From NCBI GenBank assembly GCA_016901755.1, contig JACJKV010000022.1, positions 1-45,208 on the forward strand: DNA of 45,208 bases, in the 5' to 3' direction. The position numbers and the translations under genes are program-made. The notes under the pieces were generated by a model. The model made no database searches, had not been told where the DNA came from, and was given only the letters and a program-made list of their open reading frames with translations. This DNA comes from Thomasclavelia spiroformis. GTDB lineage: Bacteria > Bacillota_I > Bacilli_A > Erysipelotrichales > Coprobacillaceae. This document shows, piece by piece, positions 1 to 8,850 of this stretch (within the stretch, counting starts at the first letter, position 1; each line of letters begins with the position of its first letter).

Positions 1-47
1 TTTTCTGTTCAGTTTTCAATGTCCTCGCACCCTCTTGCCGAGTGCTC
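1..47 (-). other. probable rRNA operon leader (5' part of transcript, runs off left edge)
   Basis: On the minus strand, just downstream of a good promoter (52-80), the sequence has a small GC-rich hairpin (CACTC pairing with GGGTG) followed by CATTGAAAACTGAACAG. The string GAAAACTGAA is typical of boxA-adjacent leaders and spacers of Bacillota rRNA operons. I infer that a 16S gene, or less likely a tRNA/5S cluster, is transcribed leftward just outside the window. No mature rRNA sequence is inside it, so this stays tentative. Confidence 0.45.
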
Positions 48-51
48 ATTT

Positions 52-80
52 ATATTACCACCTTATCCCTAGCTTGTAAA
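52..80 (-). promoter_or_regulatory. sigma-A-type promoter for the leftward leader transcript
   Basis: On the minus strand a -35 TTTACA (75-80) and a -10 TAATAT (52-57) are separated by exactly 17 bases. The transcript would start near 45 and enter the rRNA-like leader. Confidence 0.55.
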
Positions 81-183
81 GCTTTTTCTGATAATTTTTT
101 TGTTTTTTTGTTATTTTTTATCAAAGTTCATATTTTATCTTTAATGCTTTTTATATGTATTTTATTTTATATACTTTTTGTAA

Positions 184-212
184 CAAAAAAGAAGTATGAC
201 TTAATGTCATAC
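184..212 (-). terminator. intrinsic terminator of nifJ
   Basis: A seven-base-pair stem GTATGAC/GTCATAC (194-212) is followed on the minus strand by a T-rich run (184-192). It lies 38 bases after the nifJ stop codon. Confidence 0.8.
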
Positions 213-249
213 CTCTGTTTTTATTTTTTGATTATGAGCAAATAATAAA

Positions 250-3200
250 TTATTTTGCCATTTTTTCCAAACGATCTCTACGTTTTTTAGCATCTGCTTC
301 ACATTTTGCCATCAGTTCTTCAGCGTGTTCTGGATTTACTTTTAATAATTGAGAGAATCTGTTTTCACCTAACAGATAATCTTTGAAGCCACCAAAATCA
401 GGTGTTTTTGAATCTAACTGTAAAGGATTCTTTCCTTCATCTTCCAATCTAGGATCATATCTCAATAAGTTAAAGTATCCACATTCAATAGCTTTTTTCT
501 GTTCAAGCTGATGATTTGCCAGTCCACCTTTGATACCATGAGCCTGGCATGGTGAATAAGCAATGATCAATGATGGTCCATTGTAGCTTTCAGCTTCTTT
601 AAAGGCTTTGATTGTCTGCATTGGGTTTGCTCCCATTGCAACTTGAGCTACATAAACATGACCATAAGCCATAGCAATTTGTGCTAAATCTTTCTTAGCT
701 CCTGTCTTACCACCAGCAGTAAATTTAGCGATTGAACCCGCTTGAGAAGATTTTGAAGACTGTCCGCCAGTATTAGAATATACTTCAGTATCTAAAACCA
801 GAATATTGACATTTTCATTATTAGCAATGACATGATCAAGTCCACCGTAACCAATATCATAAGCCCATCCGTCTCCACCAATGATCCATTGTGATTTAGA
901 AACTAGATTACCTTTATTGTTTAAGATTTCTTTGATATTGTCATTTTGCGAAGCTTCTACCAATTTTAATAATTCAGGTACAATAGCTTTTTCTTCTACT
1001 CTGTTACCTTTAACTGATAAATATTTTTCAATAATGTCTTTTAATTCAGGCTCACAGTTATCTTTGTTTTCTTCCATGATCTGAATCATATGAGCTTCAT
1101 TATAGTTTTGAGCCAGTTTCATACCATATCCAAATTCTGCATTATCTTCGAATAAAGAGTTACACCAAGCTGGACCATGTCCATTTTTATCAGTTGTAAA
1201 TGGTGTAGATGGTGTAGATCCAGAATAGATAGATGAACATCCTGTTGCATTAGCAATTATCATATCTGAACCAAATAATTGTGTAGCTAATCTGTAATAA
1301 GGTGTTTCACCACATCCAGGACAAGCTCCTGAAACTTCAAAATAAGGTTTCATAAAGCCAACACCTTTAACTGCATTTGTAGGATATTTATCATCACGAT
1401 ATTCAACTTCACTGTAAATATAATCTGCCAGGTCAGCATGTCCCAATTCTTCATGGACACCAACCATCTTCAATGCTTCACCTTTTTTGTTTCCTAAACA
1501 CTGTTCAACACATAAACCACAGCCTACACAGTTATCAGGAGAAACCTGAATTCTATATGATAAACCTTCTACGCCTTTACCAATTGGTTTCAATACGTCA
1601 TTAGAAATATCTTCTGGTGCGTTTTTGATTTCTTCATCAGTCATCAGGAAAGCACGAATAGTAGCATGAGGACAAACCATGACACAGTTATTACATTGAA
1701 TACAGTCATTTTTGTTCCATTGTGGCACCATAGTAGCGATACCACGTTTTTCTTTAATTGCCATTCCAGATTTCATTGATCCATCAAGTTTATCTAAGAA
1801 TGCTGATACTGGCAAATCATTACCATCTAATGCATTGATTACAGAAACAAAATTATCAAAATGATCATCACCAGTTAATTTTTTTGTTTCCTGAACAGTT
1901 AAATCTGCCCATGCAGGATCAACTGCAACTTCTACAATCGCATCTTTTCCAGCATCAATTGCTTTATAGTTAAGCTGTACGACTGCATCTCCTTTTTTGC
2001 TGTATGATTTTTTAGCCATTTCTTTCATATATTCAACAGCTTTTTCAATTGGTAAAATCTGTGGATTCAAAGCAAAGAATGCTGACTGTAAAATTGTATT
2101 TGTACGACGTCCCATACCAATTTCCATTGCAATCTTATTAGCATTGATGATATAGAATTTTGCATTCTTTAAAGCTAACTGTTTCTTAACTCGATTTGGC
2201 AAGTAATCAGCGATTTCATCTTTCGAAAATTCAGTATTTAATAAGAATGCTCCATTTTTCTTCAAATTTTTTAACATATCATATTTCAATACATAATTAT
2301 CCAATGAACATGAAATAAAATCTGCATTATTAACATAATATGTGGCACGAATTGGAGAAGAACCAAATCTTAAATTAGAACGTGTAGTTCCTCCAGCTTT
2401 TTTACTGTCATAAGCAAAATATGCCTGTGAATATAAATCGGTATGATCTCCAATAATTTTAATTGATGATTTATTGGCAGAAACAGTACCATCAGAACCC
2501 AAACCATAGAATAAACATTCTGTATAATCACCTGTAACATTGAATTCTTCAACTGGTAAAGACAGATGAGTAACATCATCAACAATACCAATAGTAAAAC
2601 TATTAAAAGGATTATCACTGTTCAAATGATCATAAACAGCTTTGATCTGTGCTGGATTTGTATCTTTTGAACCCATTCCATAACGTCCGCCAATCAATAC
2701 ATCAGCATTTTTTACAACTGAGCAAACATCAAGATATAAAGGTTCACCAGCTGAACCAGGTTCTTTTGTTCTATCTAAAACAGCAATTTTCTTAGCTGTT
2801 TCTGGAATTACTTTTAATAAATATTTAGCTGAAAAAGGACGATATAAATGCACTTTAACTAATCCTAATTTAGCTCCAGTTTTAGCCAATTCATCAATTG
2901 TATCCTTAATCGTTTCAGTTACTGATCCCATTGCAATGATAACTCGATCAGCTTCTGGATCACCATAATATGTAAATGGTGCATATTCTCTACCAGTGAT
3001 TTCTGAAATTTTCTTCATATAATCAGCAGCAATTTCAACTACTGCATCAATATGCTGATTTTGAGCTTCTCTACCCTGGAAATAAATATCATCATTTTCA
3101 GCACCACCACGTTCAATAGGATTCGTATGAGGATTCATAGCATTAGCTTTGAATTTTGCCAGAGCTTCTTTATCTAACAATTTTTCGAACTCAGCATAAT

Positions 3201-3759
3201 CCATAACTTCTACTTTTTGGATTTCATGAGAAGTTCTAAATCCATCAAAGAAATGCATCACAGGTACTGAACCTTTGACAGCTGTTAAGTGAGCTACTCC
3301 ACCTAAATCCATAACTTCCTGAACTGAATGTGAACAAATCATCGGTATACCGGTCTGACGGCAGGCATAAACGTCCTGATGATCACCAAAAATATTTAAT
3401 GAACGCGTAGCTAAAGCACGTGCAGCTACATGGAATACACCTGGTAAATTTTCACCAACAATTTTATATAAATTTGGAATCATTAACAACAAACCTTGTG
3501 AAGCAGTAAAAGTTGTTGCTAAAGCACCACCCTGTAATGCACCATGAACTGCACCAGCAGCACCTGCTTCTGACTGCATTTCAATGACATTTACAGGAGA
3601 TCCAAAGATATTCTTCATTCCCTTTGCTGCCCATGCTTCAGCATGTTCTGCCATTGGAGATGAAGGTGTTATCGGATAGATACTAGCGACTTCAGAAAAC
3701 GCATAAGCCACATGAGCCGCAGCCTGATTTCCATCCATTGACATATATTTTTTAGCCAT
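250..3759 (-). CDS. nifJ: pyruvate:ferredoxin (flavodoxin) oxidoreductase
   Basis: A 1169-residue single-chain PFOR, the usual length for the homodimeric enzyme. It oxidatively decarboxylates pyruvate to acetyl-CoA and CO2, passing electrons to ferredoxin. The N-terminal part has the pyruvate-binding YPITPSSPMAE motif. Two [4Fe-4S] clusters are visible in the middle (CIQCNNCVMVCP and CVGCGLCVEQC). The C-terminal TPP-binding part has CPGCGETPYY with further cluster cysteines, and GDGWAYDIGYGG. The start is supported by GGAGGA upstream. A TATAAT (3789-3794) lies in front, but I see no good -35. The gene is monocistronic, with its own terminator. With ackA and ppdK in the window it points to an anaerobic acetate/lactate fermenter. 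Confidence 0.97.
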   Translation of the reverse strand: MAKKYMSMDGNQAAAHVAYAFSEVASIYPITPSSPMAEHAEAWAAKGMKNIFGSPVNVIEMQSEAGAAGAVHGALQGGALATTFTASQGLLLMIPNLYKIVGENLPGVFHVAARALATRSLNIFGDHQDVYACRQTGIPMICSHSVQEVMDLGGVAHLTAVKGSVPVMHFFDGFRTSHEIQKVEVMDYAEFEKLLDKEALAKFKANAMNPHTNPIERGGAENDDIYFQGREAQNQHIDAVVEIAADYMKKISEITGREYAPFTYYGDPEADRVIIAMGSVTETIKDTIDELAKTGAKLGLVKVHLYRPFSAKYLLKVIPETAKKIAVLDRTKEPGSAGEPLYLDVCSVVKNADVLIGGRYGMGSKDTNPAQIKAVYDHLNSDNPFNSFTIGIVDDVTHLSLPVEEFNVTGDYTECLFYGLGSDGTVSANKSSIKIIGDHTDLYSQAYFAYDSKKAGGTTRSNLRFGSSPIRATYYVNNADFISCSLDNYVLKYDMLKNLKKNGAFLLNTEFSKDEIADYLPNRVKKQLALKNAKFYIINANKIAMEIGMGRRTNTILQSAFFALNPQILPIEKAVEYMKEMAKKSYSKKGDAVVQLNYKAIDAGKDAIVEVAVDPAWADLTVQETKKLTGDDHFDNFVSVINALDGNDLPVSAFLDKLDGSMKSGMAIKEKRGIATMVPQWNKNDCIQCNNCVMVCPHATIRAFLMTDEEIKNAPEDISNDVLKPIGKGVEGLSYRIQVSPDNCVGCGLCVEQCLGNKKGEALKMVGVHEELGHADLADYIYSEVEYRDDKYPTNAVKGVGFMKPYFEVSGACPGCGETPYYRLATQLFGSDMIIANATGCSSIYSGSTPSTPFTTDKNGHGPAWCNSLFEDNAEFGYGMKLAQNYNEAHMIQIMEENKDNCEPELKDIIEKYLSVKGNRVEEKAIVPELLKLVEASQNDNIKEILNNKGNLVSKSQWIIGGDGWAYDIGYGGLDHVIANNENVNILVLDTEVYSNTGGQSSKSSQAGSIAKFTAGGKTGAKKDLAQIAMAYGHVYVAQVAMGANPMQTIKAFKEAESYNGPSLIIAYSPCQAHGIKGGLANHQLEQKKAIECGYFNLLRYDPRLEDEGKNPLQLDSKTPDFGGFKDYLLGENRFSQLLKVNPEHAEELMAKCEADAKKRRDRLEKMAK

Positions 3760-3841
3760 TTTAAAAAATTCCTCCTTTTGCTTATTTTATTATACTACTT
3801 TGATTGAAATTTGACTACAACTTTACTTTATAATTGCCAAA

Positions 3842-3871
3842 GAAAAAAAATATTGCTTAAAGCAATATTTT
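3842..3871 (-). terminator. intrinsic terminator of the DprA-like/rhomboid operon
   Basis: A near-perfect palindrome, AAAATATTGCTT pairing with AAGCAATATTTT, is followed on the minus strand by a run of T residues. It sits 14 bases after the stop of the membrane protein gene. Confidence 0.75.
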
Positions 3872-3884
3872 CAATAAATCAGAA

Positions 3885-4355
3885 TTAATCTTTACCAACT
3901 GTATAGGCTATAAAAGCACCAGCCATAATAAACAGATATGTTAAAATATTTCCATTGAACAAACTTAATAAACCATTTTTTAAACATAGCAATATAGAAA
4001 GTTTTGCTCCAAACGACTGATAATAATACGCTAATAAAACAGCAGATGAAAACCATAAACCTAATAAGTAACTGATAAGACATATCACTCCGGTTTTAAT
4101 ACTCCCTAAATGAGCTACCTTTAAAACTGCATAAGCTACTGCATAGCCAATAAACAGATAAAAAACCAGAAAACTCATGTTTAATTGTGCACCAATAACA
4201 TCAAAAATAAGCGAAACAATTGTTGCTGTTGCAATTCCTGTTACTGAAAGTTTTACATAATCAGCCAAGGTTAAATAATAATCATTATGCTGATTAAAAA
4301 ATTTTTTAGCTTCCTGTCTTTGCTTGTATTCTTCAAATTTTTCCTGAAATTTCAT
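3885..4355 (-). CDS. small integral membrane protein of unknown function
   Basis: I do not recognise the family. From the ATG at 4355 the product has 156 residues: a charged, probably cytosolic N-terminus (about 30 residues, rich in K, E and Q) followed by about four hydrophobic segments and ending in GAFIAYTVGKD. The frame extends to a TTG at 4370, but AAGGA with seven-base spacing precedes the 4355 ATG, so I chose that start. The upstream rhomboid gene ends 11 bases before this start, and its stop overlaps the Shine-Dalgarno, so the two are probably translated in sequence. As last gene of the DprA-like/rhomboid operon it could be a partner or substrate of the protease, but that is only contextual. 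Confidence 0.75.
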   Translation of the reverse strand: MKFQEKFEEYKQRQEAKKFFNQHNDYYLTLADYVKLSVTGIATATIVSLIFDVIGAQLNMSFLVFYLFIGYAVAYAVLKVAHLGSIKTGVICLISYLLGLWFSSAVLLAYYYQSFGAKLSILLCLKNGLLSLFNGNILTYLFIMAGAFIAYTVGKD

Positions 4356-4366
4356 AATATCATCCT

Positions 4367-4981
4367 TCAATTAATAAAATTATTTTCTTTATATTTTGGT
4401 TTTTTCAATAAATAGGTAACCAGAAAGCCACCAATCATGCCTCCTATATGGCCTGTTAGCGAAACCGATGGAACCATTAAAGAAATTAACATCACCAATA
4501 AAAAACTGGGCAAAATCTGCTTGAACAGTGAGCTGTAAGCTCCTCGATAAAGATAGGCCAAAGCTAAAAGCGACCCAATCAGTCCAAAGATAACCCCCGA
4601 TATTCCACCCATGATGACATTTTCACCAGTTCGAAACAAAACATATAAAGCCAACGGAAATAATGTCGTGGTAAACATGCTCACCAGTAATACAATCAGA
4701 TAATTCTTAAATCCAAGAATATATTCCATAACCGTTCCCAGATTATATAAGGAATATGCATTACAGAAAATATGCATGATTCCAAAATGGATAAAATTAG
4801 CACTAATTAGACGATAATACTGCTTAAAAGTAACAACAAGTACTGGATTAAAACCACCCGCCTCAATCCCTTGATATACATTCATATCTAAACTATAAAC
4901 CAGGCTAGTATAGACATATATCAAAACTACTGTCATGATCATTATAAATGTCACTGGATATTTTCTGTACATATTATTCAT
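4367..4981 (-). CDS. rhomboid family intramembrane serine protease
   Basis: A 204-residue membrane protein with the core rhomboid signatures: HFGIMHIFCNAYSLYN, whose H70 and N74 correspond to the oxyanion HxxxN element; GGISGVIFGLIG, with the catalytic Ser128 in GxSG; and TGHIGGMIGG, with the catalytic His178. About six transmembrane helices are predicted, without extra domains. It would cleave membrane proteins within or next to their helices. The start codon overlaps the end of the DprA-like gene by 8 bases and has AGGAG about six bases upstream, so translation is coupled. Its substrate cannot be deduced from the sequence. Confidence 0.93.
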   Translation of the reverse strand: MNNMYRKYPVTFIMIMTVVLIYVYTSLVYSLDMNVYQGIEAGGFNPVLVVTFKQYYRLISANFIHFGIMHIFCNAYSLYNLGTVMEYILGFKNYLIVLLVSMFTTTLFPLALYVLFRTGENVIMGGISGVIFGLIGSLLALAYLYRGAYSSLFKQILPSFLLVMLISLMVPSVSLTGHIGGMIGGFLVTYLLKKPKYKENNFIN

Positions 4982-5975
4982 TGCTGTCTCCTATAAATTC
5001 AAATATTGACATCTGGTCAATATTTACTTCTTCTTTTTCAAGAATACTGTTATTGTCAAATATTTTTTCAAAACTCAAATCCGACAAAACATCTTTGATA
5101 TACATAGGTATTGTCTTCATTTCCAGCAACCGAATATTACCTTTATATTCATTATTTAAAACAAAAGTATCTGTCCAGTTGTGATGCATATTATGCATTG
5201 CTGTAAACCAGGTAGCTCCACTATTTATTTTGCTGGAAACAATGATTTGATACTTAGACAGACCACATACATAGCTGTTGCGATCCAAACCGTTTGTAAT
5301 ATCAAATCTTTTTAAGGGATTTACTGCTGAAAGCAAAACCAATGTTCCATTTTTTATATTCCTGCGATAGCGATAAGCCATATCCTGCATATCATTATCG
5401 CACATAAAGACAATTGTTTTTCCTTTATGATTAATAGCATAATTGAAGGCTTCCTGATCAATTCCCTTACTGTCATTGGATATCAGCCATTTATCTTCTT
5501 CAATGATTTTTTCTACCAGTCTTTTAGTATATGTTCTATCTTTTTTATGGACTTCCTGGAGTCCCTGTATACTAATTCCTTCAAAATCCAGTGGCAGTTC
5601 TCCAATGATATAAAGATAGACAGGAGCTCTTTTTTTCATTTTTTTCTTTAAGCGAAAAGGATATTCTTCATCGTACTTTGTGATAATTCGCATATTCTGC
5701 ATTTCCAGTTCATTTAAAGTTTTCAAAAAAGCTGGAATAGTCTTCATTCTGGCAGATAACTTGTAGGCTACAAATTCAGAAATATTAAGTATATCTACCA
5801 TTTCCGCACTTGACATGCCCAACAGACTGGCAGGCCCATGTAATCCATGGAGCTTTAATATACGTTCTACTTCATACCATTCTTCTATAGTCACAGGAAA
5901 TTCCTTGTAAGCTTTAAAATCACAAGTCAATAATATAGTTGCTAAACTGTTTAAATTTAGACTTAATTGTTTCAT
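4974..5975 (-). CDS. divergent DprA/Smf-like Rossmann-fold protein
   Basis: A 333-residue protein resembling DNA-processing protein DprA in overall order. A helical N-terminal part has an HhH-like stretch (GPASLLGMSSAEM), then YPFRLKKKMKKRAPVYLYI, then the Rossmann-like core with GISIQGLQEV and SKGIDQEAFNYA. Canonical DprA has GSR after the first strand and GIDxxAH in the core. Here GSR is replaced by QGLQE and the H of AH by F, so normal ssDNA binding or RecA loading is not assured. The C-terminal about 120 residues are unlike standard DprA. It is the first gene of an operon with a rhomboid protease and a membrane protein. A TATAAT box and AAGGA precede it. Confidence 0.65.
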   Translation of the reverse strand: MKQLSLNLNSLATILLTCDFKAYKEFPVTIEEWYEVERILKLHGLHGPASLLGMSSAEMVDILNISEFVAYKLSARMKTIPAFLKTLNELEMQNMRIITKYDEEYPFRLKKKMKKRAPVYLYIIGELPLDFEGISIQGLQEVHKKDRTYTKRLVEKIIEEDKWLISNDSKGIDQEAFNYAINHKGKTIVFMCDNDMQDMAYRYRRNIKNGTLVLLSAVNPLKRFDITNGLDRNSYVCGLSKYQIIVSSKINSGATWFTAMHNMHHNWTDTFVLNNEYKGNIRLLEMKTIPMYIKDVLSDLSFEKIFDNNSILEKEEVNIDQMSIFEFIGDSNE

Positions 5976-6023
5976 TTTGTCACGTCCTTACCATTTATGC
6001 ACTATTATACATGATATCAACGA

Positions 6024-6053
6024 TAAAAAAAAGGTATCTTAATGATACCTTTT
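6024..6053 (-). terminator. intrinsic terminator of ppdK
   Basis: The stem AAAGGTATC/GATACCTTT with a five-base loop is followed on the minus strand by a run of eight T residues. It begins about five bases after the ppdK stop. Confidence 0.85.
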
Positions 6054-6057
6054 TAAA

Positions 6058-8694
6058 CTATTTCCCTAATTTTTCTTTAACAGCAGCCTGAGCAGCAGCT
6101 AATCTTGCTAATGGTACACGGAAAGGAGAGCATGAAACATAAGTTAATCCAATTCTGTGACAGAATTCTACAGTTCTAGGATCTCCACCATGTTCACCAC
6201 AGATACCTAATTTGATGTCAGGACGAACTGGTTTAGCTTTTTCAATTGCAATTTTCATTAACTGACCAACACCATTTTCATCAATATGAGCAAATGGATC
6301 AGATTCGAAGATGTTTTTGCTGTAGTATTCAGATAAGAATTTAGCAGCATCATCACGAGAGAATCCATAAGTCATCTGTGTTAAGTCATTTGTACCAAAT
6401 GAGAAGAATTCAGCTTCTTTTGCAATTTCATCAGCAGTTAATGCAGCTCTTGGAATTTCAATCATTGTACCAACCTGATATTTCATTTCAACACCAGCAT
6501 CAGCAATAACTTTATCTGCAGTTTCAACAACTACTTTTTTAACATATTTTAATTCGTTAACATCTCCAACTAATGGAATCATGATTTCTGGAGTAATAGT
6601 AACTCCTTCTTCTTTTTCAACTTCGATTGCAGCTTCAATAACAGCTCTTGTTTGCATTTCTGCAATTTCAGGATATGTTACTGATAAACGGCATCCTCTG
6701 TGTCCCATCATTGGGTTGAATTCTTTTAATGATTCAACACGTTCTTTTAAAGCTTCGAAAGTCATACCTAAGCTTTCAGCTAATGGTTTGATTTCTTCAT
6801 CAGTATGAGGTAAGAATTCATGTAAAGGTGGATCTAAGAAACGGATGTTAACCCCATAACCACCCATTGTTTTAAATAATGCTTTAAAGTCATCTTTCTG
6901 ATATGGTAAGATTTTTTCTAAAGCTTCTTTTCTAGTTTCAACAGAATCAGCAGTGATCATTCTTCTGAAGTTGAAAATTCTTTCTTCATCGAAGAACATA
7001 TGTTCTGTTCTACATAAACCAATACCTTCTGCCCCAAATTTAGCAGCCTGTTGAGCATCTCTTGGATTGTCAGCATTCGTTCTTACTTTTAATGTACGAG
7101 CTTCATCAGCCCAAGTCATAAATGTTTCGAAATCTCCTGAAATTTCAGGTTCAACAGTTTTGATTTCTTCAGCATAAACATTACCAGTGCTTCCATCTAA
7201 TGATACATAGTCACCTTCATGTAACTGTCTACCATCTGGTAAAGTTAAAACTTTTGCTTCTTCGTCAACTTTGATTTCACCACATCCAGCAACGCAGCAA
7301 GTTCCCATACCACGAGCAACAACGGCAGCATGTGATGTCATACCACCACGAACTGTTAAAATACCATGAGCGATAACCATACCTTCGATATCTTCTGGCG
7401 AAGTTTCAAGACGAGCTAAAATCATATCTTGAACACCCGCTTCTTTAGCAGCCATAACTTCTTCAGCTGTGAAGTATACATGACCAGTTGCAGCACCTGG
7501 AGAAGCAGCTAATCCTGTAGCAACAACTTTTGCGGCTTTTAATGCATCAGCATCAAAGCTTGGATGTAATAACTGATCTAATTGTCTAGGATCTACTTTT
7601 AATAATGCTTCTTCTTTAGTAATCATTCCTTCGTTTACTAAATCAACAGCAATTTTTAATGCAGCCTGAGCAGTTCTTTTTCCGTTACGTGTCTGTAACA
7701 TGAATAATTTACCGTTTTCAATAGTAAATTCCATATCCTGCATATCTTTGTAATGTTCTTCCAGAATATCGCAGACTTTGCAGAACTGATCATAACAGTC
7801 TGGCATAACTTCTTTTAATGTTTCGATTGGATTTGGTGTACGAATACCTGCAACAACGTCTTCACCTTGAGCGTTCATCAGATATTCACCATACAATTTC
7901 TTTTCACCAGTTGCTGGGTTACGAGTGAAGGCAACACCTGTTCCTGATGTATCACCTGTATTACCATAAACCATTTGCTGTACGTTTACAGCAGTTCCCC
8001 ATGAACCAGGAATATCATTTAAACGTCTATAAGTAATAGCACGATCATTGTTCCATGAACGGAATACAGCTTTGATAGCTTCCATCATCTGTTCTTTTGG
8101 ATCTTGTGGGAAATCAACACCAGCGTGTTTTTTGTATTCTTCTTTATAAATAGCAACAACTTCTTTTAAATCTTCAGCTGTTAAATCTGTATCAAATTCA
8201 ACACCTTTTTCTTCTTTGATATCATCAAATTTTCTTTCAAATGAGCTTTTTGGGAATCCCATAACAACATCAGCAAACATCTGAATAAATCTTCTATAGC
8301 TGTCATAAACGAATCTTTCGTTATTAGTTATTTTAGTAAAACCTGCAGCAACTTCATCATTTAAACCTAAATTTAAAACAGTATCCATCATACCTGGCAT
8401 AGATTCTCTTGCACCTGAACGAACAGATACCAATAATGGATTTGTTGGGTCTCCTAATTTTTTACCAGTTTCAGCTTCAAGTCCAGCCAATTTTTCATCA
8501 ATCTGAGCACAGATTTCTGGAGAAATCTGTTTTCCATCTTCATAATAAGCTGTACAAGCTTCTGTAGAAACTGTAAATCCTTGAGGCACTGGTAAACCAA
8601 TACTTGTCATTTCTGCTAAGTTAGCACCTTTACCCCCAAGGATGATTCTCATATCTTTATTTCCTTCTTTGAAAGAATAAACATATTGTTTCAT
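6058..8694 (-). CDS. ppdK: pyruvate, phosphate dikinase
   Basis: An 878-residue PPDK, full length for the family. It interconverts pyruvate + ATP + Pi with PEP + AMP + PPi. The N-terminal ATP-grasp part begins with GGKGANLAEM. The central swivelling domain carries the phosphohistidine in GGMTSHAAVVARGMG. The C-terminal TIM barrel has FGTNDLTQMTYGFSRDD and GICGEHGGD. It is monocistronic, with AGGAGG upstream of the start, a strong promoter and a terminator. The promoter contains a cre-like site (8741-8754), consistent with sugar-dependent control. In anaerobes the enzyme can run in either direction, so gluconeogenic versus glycolytic use cannot be decided from the sequence. Confidence 0.97.
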   Translation of the reverse strand: MKQYVYSFKEGNKDMRIILGGKGANLAEMTSIGLPVPQGFTVSTEACTAYYEDGKQISPEICAQIDEKLAGLEAETGKKLGDPTNPLLVSVRSGARESMPGMMDTVLNLGLNDEVAAGFTKITNNERFVYDSYRRFIQMFADVVMGFPKSSFERKFDDIKEEKGVEFDTDLTAEDLKEVVAIYKEEYKKHAGVDFPQDPKEQMMEAIKAVFRSWNNDRAITYRRLNDIPGSWGTAVNVQQMVYGNTGDTSGTGVAFTRNPATGEKKLYGEYLMNAQGEDVVAGIRTPNPIETLKEVMPDCYDQFCKVCDILEEHYKDMQDMEFTIENGKLFMLQTRNGKRTAQAALKIAVDLVNEGMITKEEALLKVDPRQLDQLLHPSFDADALKAAKVVATGLAASPGAATGHVYFTAEEVMAAKEAGVQDMILARLETSPEDIEGMVIAHGILTVRGGMTSHAAVVARGMGTCCVAGCGEIKVDEEAKVLTLPDGRQLHEGDYVSLDGSTGNVYAEEIKTVEPEISGDFETFMTWADEARTLKVRTNADNPRDAQQAAKFGAEGIGLCRTEHMFFDEERIFNFRRMITADSVETRKEALEKILPYQKDDFKALFKTMGGYGVNIRFLDPPLHEFLPHTDEEIKPLAESLGMTFEALKERVESLKEFNPMMGHRGCRLSVTYPEIAEMQTRAVIEAAIEVEKEEGVTITPEIMIPLVGDVNELKYVKKVVVETADKVIADAGVEMKYQVGTMIEIPRAALTADEIAKEAEFFSFGTNDLTQMTYGFSRDDAAKFLSEYYSKNIFESDPFAHIDENGVGQLMKIAIEKAKPVRPDIKLGICGEHGGDPRTVEFCHRIGLTYVSCSPFRVPLARLAAAQAAVKEKLGK

Positions 8695-8730
8695 TTTAAA
8701 TCATTCCTCCTATTAAACTAACTAATTGAT

Positions 8731-8759
8731 ATTATACACATTAAAACGCTTACATTCAA
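8731..8759 (-). promoter_or_regulatory. sigma-A promoter of ppdK
   Basis: On the minus strand TTGAAT (8754-8759) and TATAAT (8731-8736) are spaced by 17 bases. This is one of the best promoters in the window. The spacer contains a cre-like sequence. Confidence 0.8.
8741..8754 (-). promoter_or_regulatory. cre-like CcpA operator inside the ppdK promoter
   Basis: The minus strand reads TGTAAGCGTTTTAA, matching the cre consensus TGWAANCGNTNWCA at every defined position but one (A in place of C near the end). It fills the spacer between -35 and -10, a position where bound CcpA would block RNA polymerase. CcpA control of ppdK is an inference. Confidence 0.5.
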
Positions 8760-8780
8760 GTGTAATTTAAAGTCCCCCAT

Positions 8781-8826
8781 AAAAAAAAGGTGAATATACG
8801 CCTGCTTAATCGTTTTTTCACCTTTT
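8781..8826 (-). terminator. intrinsic terminator of the DEAD-box helicase gene
   Basis: GGTGAA (minus strand) pairs with TTCACC across a long loop and is followed by a run of eight T residues, about 25 bases beyond the stop codon. Confidence 0.75.
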
Positions 8827-8850
8827 TATTCATATTTTGTAATAATACCT

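Noticed and set aside
42-245. 67-codon plus-strand open frame, hydrophobic
   Set aside because: It is antisense to the nifJ terminator and to the leftward promoter, has no Shine-Dalgarno, and its composition is that of random AT-rich sequence.
3885-4370. TTG at 4370 as start of the small membrane protein
   Set aside because: The ATG at 4355 has AAGGA at seven bases, whereas the TTG lies before that Shine-Dalgarno.
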